Source: Klebsiella ornithinolytica NBRC 105727 = ATCC 31898
GTDB lineage: Bacteria > Pseudomonadota > Gammaproteobacteria > Enterobacterales > Enterobacteriaceae
Assembly (NCBI RefSeq): GCF_001598295.1
Contig: NZ_BCYR01000002.1
Span: 62,001-126,000 of the forward strand
Length of the DNA: 64,000 bases
Direction: 5' to 3'
The translations under genes were made by a program, and so were the position numbers. Positions 41,138 to 53,031 of the stretch are shown here, piece by piece. Each line of letters begins with the position of its first letter. Positions within the stretch are counted from its first letter, which is position 1. The notes below the pieces were generated by a model that did no database searches, was not told the DNA's origin, and saw only the letters and a program-made list of their open reading frames with translations.

Positions 41138-42211
41138 TTACTGTCCGCGGGCCTGAGAAACGGCCAGACCCAGCTGCCAGACGGCCATCGCGTAGTGGGT
41201 ACTGTGGTTATAGCGGGTAATGGTGTAGAAGTTCGGCAGACCATACCAGTACTGGTAACCGGTTCCGATGTCCAGACGCAGCAGGCTGGCCTGCTGATGG
41301 TTGCCTAGCGGTTGCGTCGGCGTCAAACCTGCCGCAGTAAGCTGCGAAATGCTGTAGTTGGTTTTGAAGCCATTCTCCAGACCCGGCGCCTGACCCAGCG
41401 CCTGTACCGCAACCTGATCGCCACTCACCCAGCCGTGCTGTTTGAAATAGTTCGCCACACTGCCAATCGCGTCCACCGGATCCCACAGATTAATGTGCCC
41501 GTCGCCGTTAAAGTCCACCGCATACTGTTTATAAGAAGACGGCATAAACTGACCGTAACCCATTGCTCCGGCGAAAGATCCTTTCAGGTTTAACGGGTCA
41601 TCTTGCTCGCTGCGCGCCATCAGCAGGAAGGTTTCCAGCTCACCGGAGAAATAGTCGGCGCGACGCGGGTAGCTAAACGACAGCGTCGCCAGGGCGTCGA
41701 GAATGCGGGTTTTGCCCATCACGCGACCCCAGCGGGTTTCTACGCCAATAATGCCGACAATAATTTCCGGCGGCACGCCGTACACCTGCCAGGCGCGGTT
41801 CAGCGCATCCTGATACTGGTTCCAGAATACGACGCCGTTCTGCACGTTATCCGGAGTAATAAACTGTTTTTTGTAACGCAGCCAGGCGCCGTTAGGTCCT
41901 GACGGCGGCAGTCCGCTCGGCGCCTGGCGGTCCATCAGGCGCAGGACGTAATCCAGGCGTTTCGCCTGGGAAAGGATCTCATGCAGCTGCTGTCTGTCGA
42001 AGCCATGCTTGCTCACCATTTTATCGATGAACTGCTCCGCCGCCGGGTTGTTAGCGAAATCGCCTCCCATCTCCATCACATTGTGCTGCGGCTCCAGCAA
42101 AAAACCGCCGCCTCCCGCCGTCTGGGGTTCTGCGGTGGTTTTAGGTTTGCTGCTACAGGCAGCGAGGAGAACACACAGGGGAAGTAAAGCCAGATAGCGA
42201 CGCTTCAACAT
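41138..42211 (-). CDS. mltB: Membrane-bound lytic murein transglycosylase B
   Basis: The 357-residue lipoprotein precursor has lipobox LLAAC-SS (Cys near residue 19) and matches E. coli MltB (361 aa). The catalytic glutamate is in VGIIGVETRWGR and the family motif GAMGYGQFMPSSY follows. It cleaves peptidoglycan, forming 1,6-anhydromuramic ends, at the inner face of the outer membrane. I chose ATG 42211 (MLKRRYLALLPL) by homology. A 299-base gap separates it from the divergent srl operon. Confidence 0.95.
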   Translation of the reverse strand: MLKRRYLALLPLCVLLAACSSKPKTTAEPQTAGGGGFLLEPQHNVMEMGGDFANNPAAEQFIDKMVSKHGFDRQQLHEILSQAKRLDYVLRLMDRQAPSGLPPSGPNGAWLRYKKQFITPDNVQNGVVFWNQYQDALNRAWQVYGVPPEIIVGIIGVETRWGRVMGKTRILDALATLSFSYPRRADYFSGELETFLLMARSEQDDPLNLKGSFAGAMGYGQFMPSSYKQYAVDFNGDGHINLWDPVDAIGSVANYFKQHGWVSGDQVAVQALGQAPGLENGFKTNYSISQLTAAGLTPTQPLGNHQQASLLRLDIGTGYQYWYGLPNFYTITRYNHSTHYAMAVWQLGLAVSQARGQ

Positions 42212-42420
42212 GGGACATCCGTTTAACAAATTTGGCAAAGGATAATTATGGTAAAGCATGCGGCCGTCAACAAGGAAGCGGCAATGTATTTGCGGACAAA
42301 ATAGTCCCGCCAGCACCGCCCTTTCCGGTTCATTATCTACCCGTTCATCTCCCCTTTGCCTCGGTTAGCATTCCCCTTCATCACGCACAAACTTTCAAAA
42401 TAAAATATTTACCTTTCATT

Positions 42421-42438
42421 TTGCGATCAATTTAACAC
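42421..42438 (+). promoter_or_regulatory. CRP site of the srl promoter
   Basis: TTGCGATCAATTTAACAC is nearly the same as the CRP-binding sequence upstream of E. coli srlA. It lies 73 bases before the srlA ATG, with a TAAAAT -10-like element at 42460-42465. SrlR and GutM are expected to act here too. Confidence 0.68.
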
Positions 42439-42462
42439 TTTTAAACCTTTCAAAATGATTAA

Positions 42463-44048
<1,586 letters not shown>

Positions 44049-44061
44049 GAGGTTCCTGAAG

Positions 44062-44424
44062 ATGACCGTGATTTACCAGACCACGATTACGCGCATCGGC
44101 GCCAGCGCGACGATGGCGCTCGAAGAACAGATGTTGATTACCTTTCGCGAAGGCGCGCCGGCGGACATTGAAGAGTATTGCTTTATTCATAACCACGGCG
44201 AATTTTCCGGCGCGCTGGCGCCGGGCGCGGAGCTCCAGCTTGGCGAACAACGCTATCCGGTGACCGCCGTCGGCGATGTTGCCGAGCAAAATCTGCGCGA
44301 GCTGGGCCATATCACGCTGCGCTTTGATGGCCATAGCGAAGCGGAGTTTCCGGGGACGGTCCACGTGTCTGGCCCCGTGCCGGACGCGATCGCCCCCGGC
44401 TGTATATTGAAATTTGTTGCATGA
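44062..44424 (+). CDS. srlB: Sorbitol PTS enzyme IIA component SrlB
   Basis: The 120-residue protein matches E. coli SrlB (123 aa); the phosphorylated His is in YCFIHNHGEFSGALAPG. The start is ATG 44062 (MTVIYQTTIT), by homology. It passes phosphate from HPr to SrlE. Confidence 0.95.
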   Translation: MTVIYQTTITRIGASATMALEEQMLITFREGAPADIEEYCFIHNHGEFSGALAPGAELQLGEQRYPVTAVGDVAEQNLRELGHITLRFDGHSEAEFPGTVHVSGPVPDAIAPGCILKFVA

Positions 44425-44441
44425 GTTGTCAGGAGAAGACT

Positions 44442-45221
44442 ATGAATCAGGTTGCTGTTGTCATCGGCGGTGGACAAACCTTAGGCGAGTTTCTGAGCCG
44501 GGGCCTTGCCGCACAGGGGTATCGGGTTGCCGTTGTGGATATCCAAAGCGATAAAGCCACGCGCGTCGCGCAGGCTATCAACGACGAATATGGAGAAGGA
44601 ACCGCGTACGGTTTTGGCGCCGATGCCACCAGCGAGGCCAGCGTGATGGCCCTCGCCCGCGGCGTGGACGAAATATTCGCGCGGGTGGATCTGTTGGTGT
44701 ATAGCGCCGGGATCGCCAAAGCGGCCTTTATCAGCGATTTCGCGCTCGGTGATTTTGACCGCTCGCTGCAGGTGAATCTGGTGGGCTACTTCCTCTGCGC
44801 TCGCGAATTTTCACGGCTGATGATTCGCGATGGGATCAAGGGGCGTATTATTCAGATCAATTCCAAATCCGGCAAAGTCGGCAGCAAGCACAATTCCGGC
44901 TATAGCGCAGCGAAGTTTGGCGGCGTCGGGCTGACCCAGTCGCTGGCGTTGGATCTGGCGGAATACGGCATTACCGTTCACGCATTGATGCTGGGCAACC
45001 TGTTGAAATCGCCGATGTTCCAGTCACTGCTGCCGCAATATGCCAGCAAGCTGGGCATTGCCGAGGACGAAGTCGAGCAGTACTACATCGACAAAGTGCC
45101 GCTGAAACGCGGCTGCGACTATCAGGATGTCCTGAACGTACTGATGTTTTACGCCAGCCCGCAGGCCTCTTACTGCACCGGGCAATCCATCAACGTCACC
45201 GGCGGGCAGGTGATGTTTTAA
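44442..45221 (+). CDS. srlD: Sorbitol-6-phosphate 2-dehydrogenase
   Basis: The 259-residue short-chain dehydrogenase has an N-terminal nucleotide-binding loop VVIGGGQTLGEFL and catalytic Ser/Tyr/Lys in NSKSGKVGSKHNSGYSAAKFG. It converts sorbitol-6-phosphate to fructose-6-phosphate with NAD. The start at 44442 follows AGGAG. Confidence 0.96.
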   Translation: MNQVAVVIGGGQTLGEFLSRGLAAQGYRVAVVDIQSDKATRVAQAINDEYGEGTAYGFGADATSEASVMALARGVDEIFARVDLLVYSAGIAKAAFISDFALGDFDRSLQVNLVGYFLCAREFSRLMIRDGIKGRIIQINSKSGKVGSKHNSGYSAAKFGGVGLTQSLALDLAEYGITVHALMLGNLLKSPMFQSLLPQYASKLGIAEDEVEQYYIDKVPLKRGCDYQDVLNVLMFYASPQASYCTGQSINVTGGQVMF

Positions 45222-45230
45222 CCGCCGGTT

Positions 45231-45253
45231 CCCGGGTCGCGTCGCGATCCGGG
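45231..45253 (+). repeat. GC-rich hairpin between srlD and gutM
   Basis: CCCGG-type arms with inner TCGCG/CGCGA pairing lie ten bases after the srlD stop, with no T run. It is probably a message-stabilising element that separates the abundant enzyme message from the regulatory genes downstream. Confidence 0.45.
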
Positions 45254-45285
45254 TTCTTCCCGACGCCACGCCTTAAGGAGATTTT

Positions 45286-45645
45286 ATGGTTAGCGCATTA
45301 ATCACCGTCGCCGCCATCGCCTGGATCGCCCAGCTCGCCTTCGGCGGCTGGCAGATCCGCCGCTTTAACCGCGAGTTCGATAAACTCTGTCAGCAGGGCC
45401 GCGTCGGCGTCGGGCGTTCATCGGGCCGCTTCAAACCGCGCGCGATCGTCGCCATCGCCTTTGACGACCACGATCGCGTCAGCGATACGCTGCTGATGCG
45501 AGGAGTGACCGTCTTCGCCCGCCCGCAAAAAATCCCCGCGATAAAAGGGCAATATCGTGAGGAATTGCGGCCAGATATGATCTTTCCCCAGGATCCGCTC
45601 TGTCAGAATGCTCTATCATTAGCGCTTAAACCGAAACATGTATAA
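45286..45645 (+). CDS. gutM: Glucitol operon activator GutM
   Basis: The 119-residue protein has an N-terminal membrane helix (ALITVAAIAWIAQLAFGGW) and a conserved FNREFDKLCQQGRVGVGRSSGRFKPRAIVAIAFD region, matching the GutM/SrlM family. In E. coli it is an auxiliary activator of the srl operon; its mechanism is unclear given the membrane helix. An AAGGAG box precedes the ATG. Confidence 0.93.
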   Translation: MVSALITVAAIAWIAQLAFGGWQIRRFNREFDKLCQQGRVGVGRSSGRFKPRAIVAIAFDDHDRVSDTLLMRGVTVFARPQKIPAIKGQYREELRPDMIFPQDPLCQNALSLALKPKHV

Positions 45646-45716
45646 TTTCGTTGTAAAAGTAAATATCTTGCGAAATTATCACTTCGAAACTTAACGCAGG
45701 ATAGGATATTACCGCT

Positions 45717-46490
45717 ATGAAACCACGTCAGCGCCAGGCAGCCATTGTTGAGCACCTGCAAGCGCAGGGTAAATGCTCGGTTGAAGAGCTGGCGCAACAC
45801 TTCGACACCACCGGCACCACCATCCGCAAGGATCTGGTGATCCTCGAAAATGCCGGCACCGTTATTCGCACCTACGGTGGCGTGGTCCTCAACAAAGATG
45901 AGCCCGACCCGCCTATCGATCATAAGACGCTCATTAACACCCATAAAAAAGCGCTGATCGCCGAAACCGCGGTGCACTACATCCACGATGGCGATTCGAT
46001 CATCCTCGATGCCGGCAGCACGGTGCTGCAAATGGTGCCGCTGCTCAGCCGCTTCAATAACATCACGGTCATGACCAACAGCCTGCATATCGTCAACGCC
46101 CTCTCCGAGCTGGATAATGAACAAACGATCCTGATGCCCGGCGGCACCTTCCGTAAGAAATCGGCCTCCTTCCACGGACAGCTGGCGGAAAACGCCTTCG
46201 AGCAGTTCAGCTTCGACAAACTGTTTATGGGGACCGACGGCATCGACCTGAACGCCGGCGTTACGACCTTCAACGAGGTTTATACCGTCAGTAAAGCGAT
46301 GTGCAATGCCGCCAGAGAAGTGATCCTGATGGCCGACTCATCAAAATTTGGCCGTAAGAGCCCGAACATCGTCTGCGGCCTCGAGCGCGTGGATAAGCTG
46401 ATTACCGATGCCGGTATTGACCCGACATTCCAGCGGGCGCTGGAAGAGAAAGGCATCGAAGTGATTATTACTGGAGAAGAACATGAGTAA
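45717..46490 (+). CDS. srlR: DeoR-family glucitol operon repressor SrlR
   Basis: The 257-residue protein has an N-terminal DeoR helix-turn-helix ([38 protein letters not shown]) and a sugar-phosphate-binding DeoR C domain ([29 protein letters not shown]). It represses srl without sorbitol. It overlaps gutQ by eight bases. Confidence 0.95.
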   Translation: MKPRQRQAAIVEHLQAQGKCSVEELAQHFDTTGTTIRKDLVILENAGTVIRTYGGVVLNKDEPDPPIDHKTLINTHKKALIAETAVHYIHDGDSIILDAGSTVLQMVPLLSRFNNITVMTNSLHIVNALSELDNEQTILMPGGTFRKKSASFHGQLAENAFEQFSFDKLFMGTDGIDLNAGVTTFNEVYTVSKAMCNAAREVILMADSSKFGRKSPNIVCGLERVDKLITDAGIDPTFQRALEEKGIEVIITGEEHE

Positions 46491-47448
46491 CTTTCTGTTA
46501 GAAGCCGGACGCCAGACCCTGATGCTGGAGCTACAGGAGGCCAGCCGCCTGCCTGAACGCCTGGGCGACGACTTCATCCGCGCGGCGGAAACCATCATCC
46601 ACTGCGAAGGGAAACTGGTGGTCTCCGGTATCGGTAAATCAGGCCATATCGGCAAAAAGCTGGCGGCCACTTTCGCCAGTACCGGCACCCCGGCCTTTTT
46701 CGTCCATCCGGCGGAGGCGCTGCACGGCGATCTCGGGATGCTTGATGGTCGTGACGTGATGTTATTTATCTCCTACTCCGGCAGCGCCAAAGAGCTGGAT
46801 CTCATCGTCCCGCGCCTGGAAGAGAAAGGGATCCCGCTGCTGGCGATGACCGGAAAATCGCAATCCCCGCTAGCGCTGGCGGCAAAAGCGGTACTGGATA
46901 TCGCCGTCGAACGCGAAGCCTGCCCGATGCATCTGGCCCCCACCTCCAGCACCGTCAATACCCTGATGCTCGGCGACGCGCTGGCAATGGCGGTGATGCA
47001 GGCCCGCGGTTTCAATGAAGAAGATTTCGCCCGCTCACACCCCGCCGGCGCCCTCGGCGCGCGGCTGCTGAACAAGGTTCACCATCTGATGCGCCGCGAT
47101 GACGATGTCCCACGCGTCGACCTTGATACCCGCGTGATGGACGCGATGCTGGAGTTAAGTCGTACCGGGCTGGGTCTGGTCGCGGTCTGCGATGCGCAAA
47201 ACCGCGTGCAGGGCGTCTTCACCGATGGCGACCTGCGCCGCTGGCTGGTCGGCGGCGGGACGCTCAACGATGCCGTTGCCCAGGCGATGACCCGCAACGG
47301 CGTCACCCTGCAGGCGGAAAGCCGCGCGGTCGAAGCCAAAGAACGGCTGATGAAGCACAAAATCAGCGCCGCCCCGGTGGTCGACGAAAACGGCCTTCTG
47401 GTTGGGGCAATTAACCTGCAGAACTTCTATCAGGCCGGGATTCTTTAA
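46483..47448 (+). CDS. gutQ: D-arabinose 5-phosphate isomerase GutQ
   Basis: The 321-residue protein has a SIS domain ([40 protein letters not shown]) and two CBS domains (about residues 200-320). It interconverts ribulose-5-phosphate and arabinose-5-phosphate, the KDO precursor, as the paralogue of KdsD. It is the last gene of the srl operon. Its 3' end overlaps the convergent norR gene by 38 bases. Confidence 0.95.
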   Translation: MSNFLLEAGRQTLMLELQEASRLPERLGDDFIRAAETIIHCEGKLVVSGIGKSGHIGKKLAATFASTGTPAFFVHPAEALHGDLGMLDGRDVMLFISYSGSAKELDLIVPRLEEKGIPLLAMTGKSQSPLALAAKAVLDIAVEREACPMHLAPTSSTVNTLMLGDALAMAVMQARGFNEEDFARSHPAGALGARLLNKVHHLMRRDDDVPRVDLDTRVMDAMLELSRTGLGLVAVCDAQNRVQGVFTDGDLRRWLVGGGTLNDAVAQAMTRNGVTLQAESRAVEAKERLMKHKISAAPVVDENGLLVGAINLQNFYQAGIL

Positions 47449-48955
47449 GCCCCAGACGCTTCGCCAGCCGGTGCAGGTTGGCGACATCAAGCTCCAGCGC
47501 GCGGGCGGCAGCGGCCCAGTTGCGATGGTTATCCGCTAACGCGCGGGAAATCGCCTCGCGCTGGAATGCCTCGGTCGCCGCGCGCAGATTGATCGCCGGC
47601 ATCGGCAGCGCCGGTGTCGTGGCCGGCAGCCCGGGCGCGTCGACGGCAAACTGAAAATGCGCCGGATCGAGCCGCACCTCGTCGCCAGCCTGCGTCGCCC
47701 GCGCCAGCACCACCGCGCGATAAATCGCATGTTCCAGCTCGCGCACGTTGCCAGGCCACGGCCAGCTGCGCAGACTTGCCCGCGTGGCATCGCTCAGCAC
47801 CACCTGCGCCAGCCCCATCCGCAGGCGGCACTGTTCGCAGAAATATCCCGCCAGCAGCACCACGTCATCGTCGCGATCGCGCAGCGCCGGCACCGAGAGC
47901 GGAAACACGCTCAGGCGGTGATAGAGATCGGCGCGAAAACGGCCGGCAATCACCTCCTGGCGCAGATCGCGGTTGGTGGCCGCCAGTACCCGTACATCAA
48001 CCCGCAGGCTGCGATCGTCGCCCACGCGTTGGATATCGCCATACTGCAATACACGCAGCAGTTTAGCCTGTAGCGCCAGCGACAGCTCCCCAATCTCATC
48101 AAGAAACAGGGTCCCGTTATCGGCCATTTCAAACTTGCCGCTGCGGTTGCTGATAGCCCCGGTAAACGCCCCTTTCACATGCCCGAACAGCTCGCTTTCC
48201 GCCACGCTCTCCGGCAGCGCCGCACAGTTCAGATAGATCAGCGGATTGGCCGCCCGCGGCGACCCTTGATGAACCGCTTTCGCCACCAGTTCTTTGCCGG
48301 TGCCGGTTTCGCCGCTAATCAACACGTTCAAATCCGACGCGGCGACGATATCAATCTCTTTTTTCAGCTGCTGTATCGGCGCCGACAGGCCGATAATCTC
48401 CTGACGGTCGGGGGGCGTATAGCTCGCGCTCGCCTCCGGCAGCACGTTCTGATTTTCGAGACGGGCAATGAGCAGCGCGTTATTCAGCGCTCCTGCCACC
48501 AGGGCGGCAATCAGCCGTAGCTCCTCATCGCTAAAGCTATCGAAACGGTCGGCGTCCATACCGTCCAGGGTCAATGCGCCTATCAGGGTTTGTCCGGCAA
48601 ACAGCGGCAGCCCAACGCAGGCGTGAACCTTGAGACTCTCCTGGCCGGGAATCAGCCCGTCATAAGGGTCGGGCAGATCGCTGTCCGCCGGGAAGCGCAC
48701 GACGTCCCCCGCGCGAGCAATCGCCTCCAGCCGCGGGTGCCCGGCCAGCGCAAAGCGTCGCCCCAGCACATCCTGCGCCAGTCCGTCGATCGCCAGCGGC
48801 ACAAACTGATGGGCGTCGTAGCGCAGCAGCGCCGAGGCATCGCATCCCAGCACCTGCCGTAGGGTGGCGATCAGACGCGAGAATCGGTCGGCGTGACCAA
48901 TATCGCTTTGTAAATCAATGGCGATTTTCGCCAGTACCTGCAGGGAAAAGCTCAT
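47411..48955 (-). CDS. norR: Nitric oxide-responsive sigma54 activator NorR
   Basis: The 514-residue protein has an N-terminal GAF domain with the mononuclear iron that binds NO, then an AAA+ domain with Walker [15 protein letters not shown] and Walker [12 protein letters not shown]. It ends in a Fis-type helix-turn-helix ([26 protein letters not shown]). It is ten residues longer than E. coli NorR (504 aa), through the linker after the AAA+ domain and a short C-terminal extension that reads into gutQ antisense. It activates norVW. Confidence 0.95.
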   Translation of the reverse strand: MSFSLQVLAKIAIDLQSDIGHADRFSRLIATLRQVLGCDASALLRYDAHQFVPLAIDGLAQDVLGRRFALAGHPRLEAIARAGDVVRFPADSDLPDPYDGLIPGQESLKVHACVGLPLFAGQTLIGALTLDGMDADRFDSFSDEELRLIAALVAGALNNALLIARLENQNVLPEASASYTPPDRQEIIGLSAPIQQLKKEIDIVAASDLNVLISGETGTGKELVAKAVHQGSPRAANPLIYLNCAALPESVAESELFGHVKGAFTGAISNRSGKFEMADNGTLFLDEIGELSLALQAKLLRVLQYGDIQRVGDDRSLRVDVRVLAATNRDLRQEVIAGRFRADLYHRLSVFPLSVPALRDRDDDVVLLAGYFCEQCRLRMGLAQVVLSDATRASLRSWPWPGNVRELEHAIYRAVVLARATQAGDEVRLDPAHFQFAVDAPGLPATTPALPMPAINLRAATEAFQREAISRALADNHRNWAAAARALELDVANLHRLAKRLGLKESRPDRSSAG

Positions 48956-48967
48956 TGCAGCCTCATT

Positions 48968-49023
48968 GTCATTTTGACACCATTAATTGTCATAACGACT
49001 ATTTTAACCATTGTCATTTTGAC
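48968..49023. promoter_or_regulatory. Three NorR enhancer sites
   Basis: GTCATTTTGAC (48968-48978), GTCATAACGAC (48989-48999) and GTCATTTTGAC (49013-49023) all fit the NorR core GT-N7-AC. Three such sites are required for NorR activation in E. coli. They lie 55-110 bases upstream of the norV sigma54 promoter and next to the norR start. Confidence 0.9.
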
Positions 49024-49078
49024 ATCAATTAGTTTAGCGAAAAACATTAAAAACATTAAAAATCAATCAATTAAAAAG

Positions 49079-49095
49079 TTGGCACGTAACTTGAT
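49079..49095 (+). promoter_or_regulatory. Sigma54 promoter of norVW
   Basis: TTGGCACG (-24) and TTGAT (-12) are correctly spaced. The -12 core reads GA where the consensus has GC, so it may be a weak promoter that depends strongly on NorR. It lies about 47 bases before the norV ATG. Confidence 0.75.
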
Positions 49096-49142
49096 ATAAG
49101 CAACTCATCTTATTTGAACACGCTGAATTAATTGAGGTTGCT

Positions 49143-50591
49143 ATGTCTATTCTGGTTAAAAATAACATTCATTGGGTTGGCCAACGTGACTGGGAAGTGC
49201 GTGATTTTCACGGCACCGAATACAAAACGCTGCGCGGCAGCAGCTATAACAGCTATCTCATCCGGGAAGAGAAAAATGTCCTGATTGATACCGTCGATCA
49301 TAAATTCAGCCGCGAGTTCGTGCAGAACCTGCGTAGCGAGATCGATCTTGCCGATATTGACTACATCGTGATTAACCACGCGGAAGAAGACCATGCCGGC
49401 GCGCTGACCGAATTGATGAACAGTATCCCGGATACGCCGATTTACTGCACCGCCAATGCCATTGACTCCATAACCGGCCATCACCATCACCCGGAGTGGA
49501 ATTTTAAGGTGGTGAAAACCGGAGACAGCCTCGACATCGGCAACGGCAAGCAGCTGATCTTCGTCGAAACGCCCATGCTGCACTGGCCGGACAGCATGAT
49601 GACCTATATGACCGGCGATGCGGTCCTGTTCAGCAACGACGCCTTCGGCCAGCACTATTGCGACGAACACCTGTTTAATGACGAAGTCGACCAGACCGAG
49701 CTGTTCGAGCAGTGCCAGCGCTACTATGCCAACATCCTGACCCCGTTCAGCCGCCTGGTGACGCCAAAAATCACCGAAATTCTCGGCTTCAACCTGCCGG
49801 TCGACATGATAGCCACCTCCCACGGCGTGGTCTGGCGCGACAACCCGACCCAAATCGTCGAGCTGTACCTGAAATGGGCCGCCGATTACCAGGAAGACCG
49901 CATCACGCTCTTCTATGACACCATGTCGAACAATACCCGCATGATGGCCGATGCTATCGCCCAGGGAATTACCGACGTGGACCCGCGCGTGGCGGTGAAA
50001 ATCTTCAACGTCGCCCGTAGCGATAAAAACGAAATACTGACCAACGTCTTCCGCTCAAAAGGGGTGCTGGTCGGCACCTCGACCATGAATAATGTGATGA
50101 TGCCGAAAATCGCCGGACTGGTTGAAGAGATGACCGGCCTGCGTTTTCGCAATAAGCGCGCCAGCGCCTTCGGCTCTCACGGCTGGAGCGGCGGTGCGGT
50201 CGATCGCCTGTCCACCCGCTTGCAGGATGCCGGTTTTGAAATGTCGCTGAGCCTGAAGGCCAAATGGCGCCCGGACCTCGACGCGCTGGAGCTGTGCCGC
50301 GAACACGGCCGTGAAATTGCCCGCCAGTGGGCGCTCTCCCCGCTGCCGGTCGCCGCAGTACAAACCGCGCCGGAACAAGAAAACTGCGCCTGTGCCGCTG
50401 CGGCAGCAGCCGATCTCGGCCCGTCGATGCAGTGCAGCGTCTGCCAGTGGGTTTACGATCCGGCGAAAGGCGAACCGAACCAGGATGTCCAGCCGGGGAC
50501 GCCGTGGAGCGAGGTCCCGGATAACTTCCTGTGCCCGGAATGCTCTCTCGGCAAAGAGGTCTTTGACGTACTGGCGACGGAGGCAAAATGA
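49143..50591 (+). CDS. norV: Flavorubredoxin, anaerobic nitric oxide reductase NorV
   Basis: The 482-residue protein has a beta-lactamase-like diiron domain with ligands His79, Glu81, Asp83 and His84 (NHAEEDHAG), and a flavodoxin domain (about residues 254-400, [15 protein letters not shown]). A C-terminal rubredoxin follows ([11 protein letters not shown] and CPECSLG, residues about 430-475). It reduces NO to N2O without oxygen. It overlaps norW by four bases. Confidence 0.96.
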   Translation: MSILVKNNIHWVGQRDWEVRDFHGTEYKTLRGSSYNSYLIREEKNVLIDTVDHKFSREFVQNLRSEIDLADIDYIVINHAEEDHAGALTELMNSIPDTPIYCTANAIDSITGHHHHPEWNFKVVKTGDSLDIGNGKQLIFVETPMLHWPDSMMTYMTGDAVLFSNDAFGQHYCDEHLFNDEVDQTELFEQCQRYYANILTPFSRLVTPKITEILGFNLPVDMIATSHGVVWRDNPTQIVELYLKWAADYQEDRITLFYDTMSNNTRMMADAIAQGITDVDPRVAVKIFNVARSDKNEILTNVFRSKGVLVGTSTMNNVMMPKIAGLVEEMTGLRFRNKRASAFGSHGWSGGAVDRLSTRLQDAGFEMSLSLKAKWRPDLDALELCREHGREIARQWALSPLPVAAVQTAPEQENCACAAAAAADLGPSMQCSVCQWVYDPAKGEPNQDVQPGTPWSEVPDNFLCPECSLGKEVFDVLATEAK

Positions 50592-51721
50592 GTGATGGCA
50601 TCGTCATCATCGGCTCGGGCTTTGCGGCCCGTCAGCTGGTGAAAAATATCCGCAAGCAGGATACCCACATTCCGCTGACGCTGATCGCCGCCGACAGCAT
50701 GGATGAGTACAACAAACCGGACCTCAGCCATGTGGTCAGCCGCGGCCAACGTGCCGACGATCTGACCCTGCAAACGGCGGGCGAATTCGCCGAGCAGTAC
50801 CATCTGCGTCTGTTCCCGTACACCTGGGTCAGTGACCTCGACGCCGCAGCGAAAGTGGTGAAAAGTCAGGATCGCGAATGGCGCTACGACAAGCTGGTAC
50901 TGGCCACCGGCGCCGCACCGTTTATCCCGCCGGTACCCGGGCATGAACTGATGCTGACCCTCAACAGCCAGCGCGAGTACGGCGCCGCGCAGAGTCAGCT
51001 CCACGATGCGCAACGCGTGCTGATCGTCGGCGGCGGCCTGATTGGCTGCGAGCTGGCGATGGACTTCTGCCGCGCCGGGAAGGCGGTGACGGTAGTCGAT
51101 AACTCCGCCAGCGTGCTCTCAGCATTGATGCCGCCGGAGGTCAGCAGCCGTCTGCAGCATCGGCTCACCGATATGGGCGTACACCTGATGCTGAAAACGC
51201 AGCTTGAAGGGCTGGAGCAAACCGCCGACGGCATTCGCGTCAGCCTCGACCGTCAGCGCAGCGTCACCGTCGATGCGGTGGTCGCCGCCGCCGGTCTGCG
51301 CCCGGAAACGGCGCTGGCGCGCCATGCCGGGTTGATGATTCGTCGTGGCGTGGTGGTGAACAGCCGGTTGCAAACCAGCGATCCGGCAATTTACGCCCTC
51401 GGCGACTGCGCGGAAATCAATGGCAGCGTCCTGCCGTTTCTGCAGCCGATTTTACTGAGCGCGATGTGCCTCGCTAAAAACCTGCTGTCGCAGGCGAACG
51501 AACTGACGCTGCCGCCGATGCTGGTGAAGGTTAAAACGCCGGATCTGCCGCTGCATCTGGCCGGTGAGACACAGCGGGACGATCTGACGTGGAATCTGGT
51601 TGCCGCCAAAGAGGGGGTGGTGGCGAAAGGGGTGGATGCCGCCAACCAGCTGCGCGCCTTTGTGGTCAGCGAGGACCGAATGAAAGAGGCCTTTGCGTTG
51701 CTCAAACAATTGGTGCGTTAA
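50588..51721 (+). CDS. norW: NADH:flavorubredoxin reductase NorW
   Basis: The 377-residue flavoprotein has an N-terminal FAD loop ([14 protein letters not shown]), an NADH loop ([17 protein letters not shown]) and the [15 protein letters not shown] motif. It transfers electrons from NADH to the rubredoxin domain of NorV. Length equals the E. coli enzyme. It is coupled to norV by ATGA. Confidence 0.96.
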   Translation: MSDGIVIIGSGFAARQLVKNIRKQDTHIPLTLIAADSMDEYNKPDLSHVVSRGQRADDLTLQTAGEFAEQYHLRLFPYTWVSDLDAAAKVVKSQDREWRYDKLVLATGAAPFIPPVPGHELMLTLNSQREYGAAQSQLHDAQRVLIVGGGLIGCELAMDFCRAGKAVTVVDNSASVLSALMPPEVSSRLQHRLTDMGVHLMLKTQLEGLEQTADGIRVSLDRQRSVTVDAVVAAAGLRPETALARHAGLMIRRGVVVNSRLQTSDPAIYALGDCAEINGSVLPFLQPILLSAMCLAKNLLSQANELTLPPMLVKVKTPDLPLHLAGETQRDDLTWNLVAAKEGVVAKGVDAANQLRAFVVSEDRMKEAFALLKQLVR

Positions 51722-51797
51722 GCGGCCCGAACGGGCGTTATTCCCGGGTCGCGGCGTAAACGCCCTACCCGGGCGACCGATTCTGCGCCGTTATTTT

Positions 51798-51955
51798 GCC
51801 GGGTGGCGCGATGCTTACCCGGCCTACATTTCGGCCTTCACCCCGTTGGCCCGCGCAAGCGCAGCGCCGCCGGGCAGCACACCCGCTGTACGCTTTTGTG
51901 GTCATACCGCTCGACCTTCACCCCGTAGGCCCGCGCAAGCGCAGCGCCGCCGGGC
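51798..51955. repeat. Cluster of three REP (palindromic) elements
   Basis: One REP-like palindrome lies at 51798-51823 (GCCGGGTGGCG...CCCGGCCTAC). Two near-identical inverted ones follow at 51848-51875 and 51928-51955, the latter two within 46-base direct repeats spaced 80 bases (51835-51880, 51915-51960). This is a BIME between the convergent norW and nickel permease genes. Confidence 0.75.
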
Positions 51956-51984
51956 AGCAGGCCGGCCTGGCTCAGGTAGCCCGG

Positions 51985-53031
51985 CTAAACGCCGCGAGAG
52001 CCGGGGGAATCTGCAACCTGGCGCGCCAGATTATCGTATCCGCGCCAGCGGTAATTCAGCACCGACAGCACCCAGCAGGCGACAAACAGCCCGATGACCA
52101 CAAAACCGGCGTCGCCGAGATTATCGTTCAGCGCGGCGACCCAGCGCCATAGCCCGCCGCTGAACGAAAACTTGTCCATCAGCAGCCCCAGCGCTTCCAG
52201 ACCACCGATAAATAACGCCACCACCACCGACGTGCCGGTAATGGTCATATTGTAATAGAGCTTGCGCTGCGGCTTGCTAAACGCCCAGCCGTAGGCGCCG
52301 ACCATCAGCACATTATCGAGGGTATCCACCAGCGCCATCCCGCTGGCAAACAGCGCCGGAAAGACCATGATCGACCAGATAGACATTCCGCTTGACGCGC
52401 TGGCGGCAGAAATCCCCAGCACGCCGATTTCGGTGGCGGTATCAAATCCGAGGCCAAACAGAAAGCCCACCAGATACATCTGCCAGCTACGGCTAATCAG
52501 ACGAAAAGTTTTACCGAACAACCAGCTCATCATGCCGCCGCCGGTCGCCACCTCATCGCTCACCTTACCGCCTCTCTTCCACGTGCGAAAGCTGCGCCAG
52601 ACGCTGCGTAAAATCACCAGGTTGATAAACGCCATCAGCAATAAAAACAGCGCCGACACCGCGGTGCCAATCACGCTGCCGGTATCATGCAGCCAGCTCA
52701 TCTGCTGGCCGAAAGCGGTGGCGGTGGCGGCAATCGCCGCCGAAGCCAGCACCACAATCGACGAGTGGCCAAACGAGAACCAGGCTCCGACGGCAAAAGG
52801 CCGACGCCCCTGCTGCATCATTTTGCGGGTGACGCTGTCGATCGCCGCAATATGGTCGGCATCGACCGCATGGCGCAATCCGTACCCCCAGGCCAGCAGA
52901 CTCGCCGCCATCAGCGCGCCGCTATCGCCAAACGCCTGCCAGGCCCAGCCCCAGGCGAGCAGATTTGCCACAACCAGTCCCAACACCAGCGCAGCGGCAC
53001 GCGGCTGCTGGCGTAAAATTGTCACTATCAT
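51985..53031 (-). CDS. Nickel/cobalt transporter, NiCoT (HoxN/NixA) family
   Basis: The 348-residue membrane protein has the NiCoT signature [13 protein letters not shown] at residues 53-65 (His54, Asp59, His60 in the HX4DH motif), then LGFDTATEI and [13 protein letters not shown]. It imports nickel with high affinity. Its start overlaps the hypF stop by four bases (ATGA), so it belongs to the hydN-hypF operon and probably feeds nickel to hydrogenase maturation. It is absent at this place in E. coli, which uses NikABCDE. Cobalt is an alternative substrate. Confidence 0.9.
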   Translation of the reverse strand: MIVTILRQQPRAAALVLGLVVANLLAWGWAWQAFGDSGALMAASLLAWGYGLRHAVDADHIAAIDSVTRKMMQQGRRPFAVGAWFSFGHSSIVVLASAAIAATATAFGQQMSWLHDTGSVIGTAVSALFLLLMAFINLVILRSVWRSFRTWKRGGKVSDEVATGGGMMSWLFGKTFRLISRSWQMYLVGFLFGLGFDTATEIGVLGISAASASSGMSIWSIMVFPALFASGMALVDTLDNVLMVGAYGWAFSKPQRKLYYNMTITGTSVVVALFIGGLEALGLLMDKFSFSGGLWRWVAALNDNLGDAGFVVIGLFVACWVLSVLNYRWRGYDNLARQVADSPGSRGV

